A stretch of 64,000 nucleotides of DNA from Eretmocerus hayati (taxonomy: Eukaryota; Arthropoda; Insecta; Hymenoptera; Aphelinidae): positions 79,474,748-79,538,747 of the forward strand of contig CM056742.1 of the NCBI GenBank assembly GCA_029851415.1, in the 5' to 3' direction. Both the position numbers and the translations under genes were made by a program. Position 1 is the first letter of the stretch; each line of letters begins with the position of its first letter. Under the pieces are notes generated by a model that saw nothing but the letters and a program-made list of their open reading frames with translations, did not search any database and was not told the origin of the DNA. Positions 58,491 to 64,000 of the stretch are shown piece by piece.

Positions 58491-59115
58491 GAAAAGCAAC
58501 AAGTAAATTGCCACGCGGCATCTCGTGTCGGACATTTTGTGGCGCGAGGCGAAACCGCATTGCCAGCCGTTGTAGCGACAAGGCCATCTGGCCCATCTTT
58601 ACCGGAGCCTGATCACCGAGGCGATACTCGCGGCGGCGAGCTTGCACCGCGATCTGGCGACGTATACACCCTGCAGTTCGCCGCGAGTATATCACCACAG
58701 CATCATCGCAGCATCTACAAGCACCGAATCAACAAACTGCACCATAACCTTCAGGTATTTTGCGTGCGGATGTCGCTTCGCTAAAAATAGTGCCACGCGC
58801 TTACTGAATTCTTAAAATTTTCATAGCGTTTTCGCGCCATTTTGTTTCGAGCGCCGTGCGATATAGATCACCATCGAACGAAGCGTAAACAAGAATGACC
58901 TTCAGTCAATTGCGTGTTGCCAAGCAAGCGTTGTCATCCAGCTAACGCGGACATGAGTGCTTTTTACATTGAGCTCCTGCGAGTGCACTAAAAATAAATT
59001 GTGACACTCATTGTCCAACTTATCATATAACATATGTTTTCTTGAACTGTGAGCACCTAAGTGCGCACGTAAAATTTTATAGTGTAACAAACTCACACAT
59101 ACTCTTCACCGTTTC

Positions 59116-60534
59116 ATGTCAAGTGACAAACCAGAGCGCAAACGAACGCGCAGCGGCGCCGTATATCACGATGAATCCGAAAAAATTCCGATTGTAGAAC
59201 CGGTAGCAAATCCTACAGAGCAAAACCTCGGGTCAGAGCCGACTTTTGAAAACACTCCTCACGCTTCAGCAGAAACGGATTTGAACAGGAGCGTAGCTAG
59301 CGATCTTGACGACACTCTAACGCCATTGGAACAAACCGTGCGCGAGTTCTGTCAAATTAATCCAGATCTTGAAATCGCCGATAGTTCGATTACCGAAATG
59401 AGTCCAGGCGAAAATGGAAAAACGGGCAGCGGCCCAACCGATCCCAACGCGGAAAATGTTGAATTAGACCAGCGAATTCGAACGAGCGTCGACGCGTTAG
59501 GCTCCAAACTCACTGCGGATATCACGTCCATAGTAGATTCAAAATTTACAGCAATCATGAAAGCTCTTAAAATCAATGACATGTCTCTAGCATCAACTTC
59601 AAACGACGATCCGGGGAACGCGCAAGTTAACCCTCAAAATAACGTCCAACCGGGGACGAATGGTATCCAACAGCAGCCCATGCTCAATCCAGGAGCACCT
59701 GAATTTCCAAATCCAGGCAATCCATTTTTGATCAATCAAGTAAACACGCCTCAATTTTTTCAAAGGAATCCTAAAATTCCTGAATTCAAAGCTGACAACC
59801 CAGCAGTTTGGTTTTTCCAATGTGAAGCTTCGTTCGAATCATGTAAAATAACAGATCAAGCGACCAAAGTAACAACTCTGATACCGTACCTCTCGTCAGA
59901 ATTAGTCAAAGCGGTCCAAGATTTGCTTTTAGGTGAACGCCCACCAAACGTTTACGATCTCGTCAAAGAACGCATTTTGAAAACCTTCGCAGAATCAGAA
60001 GAGAAGTCTCTACGTAAATTCTTACAAGGTGATGTATCCGCTGAAGGCAAACCTTCTCAAATCCTTTACCGGCTCAGAGGTTTAACAAAAACTTGTGACG
60101 AAAAAGTTTTGAAATCAATTTTTTTGAGTAAACTCAATAAACAGATGCGAGATGCACTGATTGCATCAGAGCACACTGACTTGACTAAATTAGCAAGCAT
60201 TGCTGACGCGATTTACGACAATAGCCACGATTACTACGTCTCTTCAGCTTCAGCTTCGCGAGACGCTGAGCCGGGCGATCCATTCCAAAAACAACTCTTG
60301 GAAAAAATAAACGCGCTTACCGCGGAAATGGCCAAACTGAAGGAAAAAAACGACCGTTCGCGATCGCGCAGTAGAACTCCACACAGACGCAAACACATAC
60401 CAGCCAATGAATATCGTGGCAAAAATTACCTGTGTGACCTTCATTTCCAACACCGTGAAGGTGCACGGAAATGTAGAGAACCCGATAAATGTACCTTCAA
60501 AAAAGAAAACGAAAAAGATGACCCGAAAAACTAA
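59116..60534 (+). CDS. gag: Gag polyprotein of Ty3/gypsy element
   Basis: 472 residues, intact from ATG to TAA. Residues 1-215 are acidic and low in complexity, with Asn/Pro/Gln-rich stretches (160-205). From about 220 ('PEFKADNPAVWFFQCEASF') to about 375 lies the retrotransposon capsid fold: 'LIPYLSSELVKAVQDLL', 'VYDLVKERIL', 'LRKFLQGD', 'LRGLTKTCDEKVLKSIFLSKL'. A basic segment (RSRSRSRTPHRRK, about 414-426) precedes 'LCDLHFQHREGARKC', the basic Cys/His tail seen in this arthropod gypsy group in place of a CCHC zinc knuckle. It assembles into virus-like particles and packages RNA. The stop is followed at once by a stem-loop, and pol is in the -1 frame. Confidence 0.9.
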   Translation: MSSDKPERKRTRSGAVYHDESEKIPIVEPVANPTEQNLGSEPTFENTPHASAETDLNRSVASDLDDTLTPLEQTVREFCQINPDLEIADSSITEMSPGENGKTGSGPTDPNAENVELDQRIRTSVDALGSKLTADITSIVDSKFTAIMKALKINDMSLASTSNDDPGNAQVNPQNNVQPGTNGIQQQPMLNPGAPEFPNPGNPFLINQVNTPQFFQRNPKIPEFKADNPAVWFFQCEASFESCKITDQATKVTTLIPYLSSELVKAVQDLLLGERPPNVYDLVKERILKTFAESEEKSLRKFLQGDVSAEGKPSQILYRLRGLTKTCDEKVLKSIFLSKLNKQMRDALIASEHTDLTKLASIADAIYDNSHDYYVSSASASRDAEPGDPFQKQLLEKINALTAEMAKLKEKNDRSRSRSRTPHRRKHIPANEYRGKNYLCDLHFQHREGARKCREPDKCTFKKENEKDDPKN

Positions 60535-60566
60535 CCCTGCCCTCCCTTTCGGAGACTAAGGCAGGG
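60525..60566 (+). promoter_or_regulatory. putative -1 ribosomal frameshift signal between gag and pol
   Basis: GAAAAAC (60525-60531) lies in the gag frame as G-AAA-AAC directly before the TAA. It is followed by a stem CCCTGCC (60535-60541) with GGCAGGG (60560-60566) and an inner stem CTCC (60542-60545) with GGAG (60551-60554). The pol frame is -1 relative to gag and is open through this site. The spacer (3 nt) is shorter than usual and the heptamer is not a perfect X-XXY-YYZ, so efficiency is unclear. Confidence 0.6.
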
Positions 60567-62258
60567 CGTTTATCTCGACGTCTCCACGTGCGTGATCTAA
60601 AATCTAATTTTTCATTCCTCGTCGATAGTGGAGCAGATATTTCGCTCTTACCCCGACCGTCTCTCTTAAGTAAACCAACAGACTACAAGCTGTACGCAGC
60701 AAATAGGTCAACTATTGCAACTTATGGCGAAACGGAACGCACAATCGATTTAGGGCTACGACGTGAATTCCAGTGGAAATTCTGCTATGCAGATGTGGCG
60801 CAACCAATACTGGGCGCAGACTTCTTCGAACATTTTGGTCTTTTGATAGATATAAGACACAGACAAATCCTTGATAGTATTACGGGTCTTAGACAAAACG
60901 GTACGGTTAAAAATGTTCCATACGAATCAATTTCCACCGTCCAACCTTCATGTAAATATGCTCATCTTCTGAAAGAATTCCCTGAAATCACTCAGGCAAG
61001 TCAAAAGATTCCTACACTAAATAGCGAGGTATACCATTACATTTCAACAAGAGGTCCACCGGTATACTCAAAACCGCGACGTTTGTCACCGGAAAAACTC
61101 AAAGAATGTAAACGACAGTTTGAAAAGTTCATGAAAAACGGAATCCTCAGACCTTCGTCAAGTAATTGGGCCTCACCCATACATATGGTATGCAAAAAAG
61201 ATGGATCTTGGCGTGTTTGCGGCGATTATCGACCACTCAACAACGCCACAATTCCAGATCGGTATCCACCTACGCATTTATTAGATTTTACAAACATGCT
61301 TAGAGGCAAAAATATGTTTTCTACAATAGATTTAAGAAAAGCATTCCATCAGATACCCATGGCACCGGGAGACATTTATAAGACGGCTGTAATTACACCG
61401 TTTGGTCTATTCGAGTATCTATATATGCCTTATGGTCTGAAAAATGCTACTGCGACGCTGCAAAGGTACCTCAATACCATTTTCAGCGACTTAAAATACG
61501 TATTCGTCTTTGCTGATGACATTCTCGTTGCTTCTTCTTCTCCTGAAGAGCATGAGCGTCACCTCAAAGAAGTCTTCAAGCGTCCACGCGATCATAACCT
61601 TTTGATCAACGCGGACAAATGTGTATTTGGTCCTCCAGAACTAGTGTTCTTAGGCCATGTCATAAACTCAGAGGGCGCGAAACCTACCCCCGAAAAAGTA
61701 AAAGCAATTACCAACTTCTTAAAACCTCAAACCGTCGTAGAGTTACGCCGCTTCTTGGGCATGATTAACTTTTACAGACGGTGTCTTCCTCACGTCGCTG
61801 AGCATCTAGAGCCGTTAGAAAAATTACTACCGGAATCAAAACGCAATGACAAGCGTAAGATCATGTGGAATGAAAAACTTGACAACGCTTTTCATCAAAT
61901 CAAACATAGTTTGGCTAATGCCGCACTGCTGGCACACCCTTCAAGCGAAGCGGAAACACGAATCGTCACCGACGCGTCCAATACGTCTATGGGTGGCGTA
62001 CTCGAACAGTTTCTAGATAGCGACTGGCGACCGCTAGCGTTTTTCTCTAAAAAATTTAATAACGCGCAGCGCAAATACAGCACTTACGATCGCGAGCTCT
62101 TGGCTATATATCATACAATTAAGTACTTTCAATATTTCTTGGAAGGACACAAATTTAAGATAGTTACGGACCAAAAAGCTCTCATTTATGCTTTTATGCA
62201 AATCCGACCCAAGACGCGTACGTTACCTCTCGTATATAGGTCAGTTTTCAACCGACAT
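60567..62258 (+). CDS. pol: Pol polyprotein, protease to RNase H, frameshifted at its end
   Basis: Read in the -1 frame after gag; there is no ATG at the start, in keeping with translation by frameshifting. Counting from 60588: protease with 'LVDSGADISLL' (residues 11-21) and 'ILGADFFEHFG' (about 74-84); reverse transcriptase with 'GSWRVCGDYRPLN' (about 206-218), 'FSTIDLRKAFHQIPM' and the catalytic 'FADDIL' (about 308-313); then 'FLGMINFYRRCLP'; RNase H with 'VTDASNTSMGG' (about 459-469) and 'YSTYDRELLAI'. It copies element RNA into DNA inside the particle. Near 62195-62215 the frame shifts, so RNase H and integrase are not joined: this frame runs to a stop at 62259 while the matching sequence continues in the other frame. 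All catalytic residues I can see are intact. Confidence 0.9.
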
Positions 62259-63810
62259 TAAATACCTACCCGGAGGTGCAAACGTAGTCGCCGATACCTT
62301 ATCGCGAGTTGAAGTAATTACCCGAATGGACGGTAATCCAGTAGATCTGCCAACGCACATAGATCTGGTAAAATTGGCCACCGAACAAGAAGCCGACGAT
62401 GAGCTGAAAATCCTACTAGCATCATCCGCTACTAAAAATAAATTCAAACGCCTCACATGGGGTGACCAGTCAAAATCGGTATACTTCGAACTCACCGCCG
62501 ACACTATTCGACCGTACATACCTCTGTCTTTGAGAAAGCAAATCTTTGACATCTTCCATAATCCGTGTCACGCAAGTGCAAAAGCAACAGACAGGCTTAT
62601 TAGAAAAAAATACTTCTGGCCGTCCATGAGCAAAGACATCGGTACATTTGCAAAGAACTGCATGCGTTGCCAACTTTGTGAAGTCCATAGACATGTAAAA
62701 ACGAACCCATCATCCTTTGTCACACCAGATCAGCGTTTTGAGCACGTCAACGTTGATTTAGTAGATCCGTGGAAAGACTCCGAAGGATACAAATATGCAC
62801 CTACAGTAATAAATAGATTCTCACGTTGGATAGAAGTCATTCCGTTAAGAGATATCTCTGCACCAACGATAATCCGAGCATTTTACGACAACTGGGTCGC
62901 CCGCTACGGCGCACCAGCGCGTATCACTACGGATCAAGGATCGCAATTTGAGTCAGTTTTATTCAAAGCTTTCTGCCAAATGATAGGAGCCGAGCGCATA
63001 CGTACCACGGCTTACCATCCCTCTGCGAACGAAATGATCGAGCGTTTTCATAGAGACTTAAAATCAGCCCTTATGTGCTATAGTGACGACCCTCTCTGGT
63101 CAAAGAAATTATCTACCGTGATCTTAGGTCTGCGAACACGAGTTAGACTCGACACTGACGCCTCTCCGGCAGAATTTCTATTCGGAAACCCTTTGAGATT
63201 GCCTGGTGAATTTGCCTGTGAAGGTGAACCCCAGGTAGATCCACAAATTTTCCTTGAAGAGTTCAGAGAACACATAAGAAACGTGCAACCCGTACCGGTA
63301 ATCCGAAAACACAAACACCGTACATTCATGTTCCAAAATCTGCGCACATGCACACACGTTTTGCTACGAATCGATGTGGTCAGACGTCCACTAGAGCCAC
63401 CGTACACGGGTTCTCATAAAGTTCTTAGGCGAATCTCAGATATCGTATATGAAATAGATCACAATGGCAAACCAACGACTGTATCCGTTGAACGACTAAA
63501 GCCAGCTTTCATTATACCTGAAAACTCGAATCCAATCGCCGCGGATAACGTCAGACGTGACCACTCATATGCACTAGAATTAGGCACTCAAAAAGCGACT
63601 CAAGAAAATCCGCCAAACGCAAAAATACCAATCAAGAAAGTTCGATTCAAGAACATTGAAGTGCATAACAACTGTGAAAAACACATACACATGTGCAAGT
63701 GCAGTGTTAGCAATAAGAAATCCTCAACTGAAAAGACTCATTCTCAAATGAAAACAATTATTCAAAGCTTGGAAAGTCTGTGCCTTGAAATGTGTAAATT
63801 CATAAATTAG
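62200..63810 (+). CDS. pol: Pol polyprotein, integrase part (other frame)
   Basis: Continues the polyprotein after the frameshift ('SDPRRVRYLSYIGQF', 'NVVADTLSR'). Counting from 62188: HHCC zinc finger (His pair in 'FHNPCHASA', about 121-129; Cys pair in 'NCMRCQLC', about 155-162); integrase core with Asp in 'VNVDLVDPW' (about 188-196), Asp in 'TTDQGSQF' (about 247-254) and Glu in 'NEMIERFH', the last two separated by 35 residues, so the D,D-35-E triad is complete. Next comes 'ASPAEFLFGNPLRLPGEF' and a C-terminal domain with 'YTGSHKVLRRISDIVYEI', then a Lys-rich tail. It inserts the DNA copy into the genome. No envelope gene follows before the window ends. Confidence 0.9.
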   Translation, partial: KSDPRRVRYLSYIGQFSTDIKYLPGGANVVADTLSRVEVITRMDGNPVDLPTHIDLVKLATEQEADDELKILLASSATKNKFKRLTWGDQSKSVYFELTADTIRPYIPLSLRKQIFDIFHNPCHASAKATDRLIRKKYFWPSMSKDIGTFAKNCMRCQLCEVHRHVKTNPSSFVTPDQRFEHVNVDLVDPWKDSEGYKYAPTVINRFSRWIEVIPLRDISAPTIIRAFYDNWVARYGAPARITTDQGSQFESVLFKAFCQMIGAERIRTTAYHPSANEMIERFHRDLKSALMCYSDDPLWSKKLSTVILGLRTRVRLDTDASPAEFLFGNPLRLPGEFACEGEPQVDPQIFLEEFREHIRNVQPVPVIRKHKHRTFMFQNLRTCTHVLLRIDVVRRPLEPPYTGSHKVLRRISDIVYEIDHNGKPTTVSVERLKPAFIIPENSNPIAADNVRRDHSYALELGTQKATQENPPNAKIPIKKVRFKNIEVHNNCEKHIHMCKCSVSNKKSSTEKTHSQMKTIIQSLESLCLEMCKFIN

Positions 63811-64000
63811 TATAAGTAACTAGAATTAGGTTAATGCAAAAAAGCTCACCCCATAGAATAAGAACTTCCAATGCCTTGTGGATGCCAAAGTAGCCCAAAT
63901 ACCCAACTCTCCAAAACACTTAAAATCATTCAGTCACCTTTCGAACAGAATTGTAGACAACGATTGCCACAGAGAGCATATCTCTAGAGGTATGTTTTAT
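63811..64000 (+). other. start of the gypsy 3' region
   Basis: 190 bp after the pol stop with no ORF, polypurine tract or LTR start (TGTGGG) visible. The 3' LTR must lie beyond the window, or be missing. Confidence 0.5.

Overview
The window looks like repeat-dominated eukaryotic DNA, most likely from an insect. The evidence is the set of mobile elements: an R1-clade LINE tail, an endonuclease-type LINE fragment, a Ty3/gypsy element, a hAT-like transposase, a Helitron-type helicase, and Tc1/mariner-, CMC- and Mutator-like termini. A hymenopteran is possible but cannot be shown from sequence alone. I see no bacterial gene organisation, no rRNA and no intact host gene. The only host-like coding signal is a set of four exon-like blocks at 10.0-11.2 kb.

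Layout. 0-2.8 kb: decayed LINE endonuclease and a retropepsin-like remnant. 3.6-5.5 kb: foldback element with 29-bp end repeats and a tetranucleotide core. 5.5-7.5 kb: AT-rich, no gene. 7.48-15.42 kb: two head-to-tail copies of one AT-rich repeat element; the second is enlarged by a spliced-gene-like insert and four 750-bp tandem units. 16.7-31.7 kb: a giant inverted structure whose arms are about 72-bp minisatellites (C-rich left, G-rich right, with a 996-bp higher-order repeat on the right); a 2-kb foldback sits in the left arm and a CMC-type element in the centre. 31.7-33.8 kb: decayed retroelement-like sequence. 33.85-36.29 kb: foldback element carrying a tRNA-like sequence in each arm and a palindromic mariner-type MITE in the middle. 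38.1-43.9 kb: a minus-strand hAT-like transposase pseudogene split by two insertions, a TIR element carrying a Helitron-type helicase and a 332-bp retroelement with a 13-bp target duplication. 45.0-49.3 kb: a palindrome with an R1-clade LINE and a hAT-like element in one arm. 49.3-50.3, 51.4-52.7 and 54.56-55.45 kb: three more palindromic elements, the last with a 9-bp target duplication. 55.4-57.2 kb: a minus-strand LTR with promoter, poly(A) signal and U3 repeats, plus the start of its body. 57.6-64.0 kb: a plus-strand Ty3/gypsy element (LTR, PBS, leader repeats, gag, -1 frameshift signal, pol) that runs off the window.

The gypsy element is the only nearly functional unit. Its pol has one frameshift between RNase H and integrase, and its 3' LTR is outside the window. 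The recurring theme is long palindromes: at least eight foldback or palindromic units, several nested, which together make up about half of the window. Nested insertions give relative ages: the hAT-like gene is older than the two elements inside it, and the 45-49 kb palindrome is older than its LINE and hAT-like insertions.
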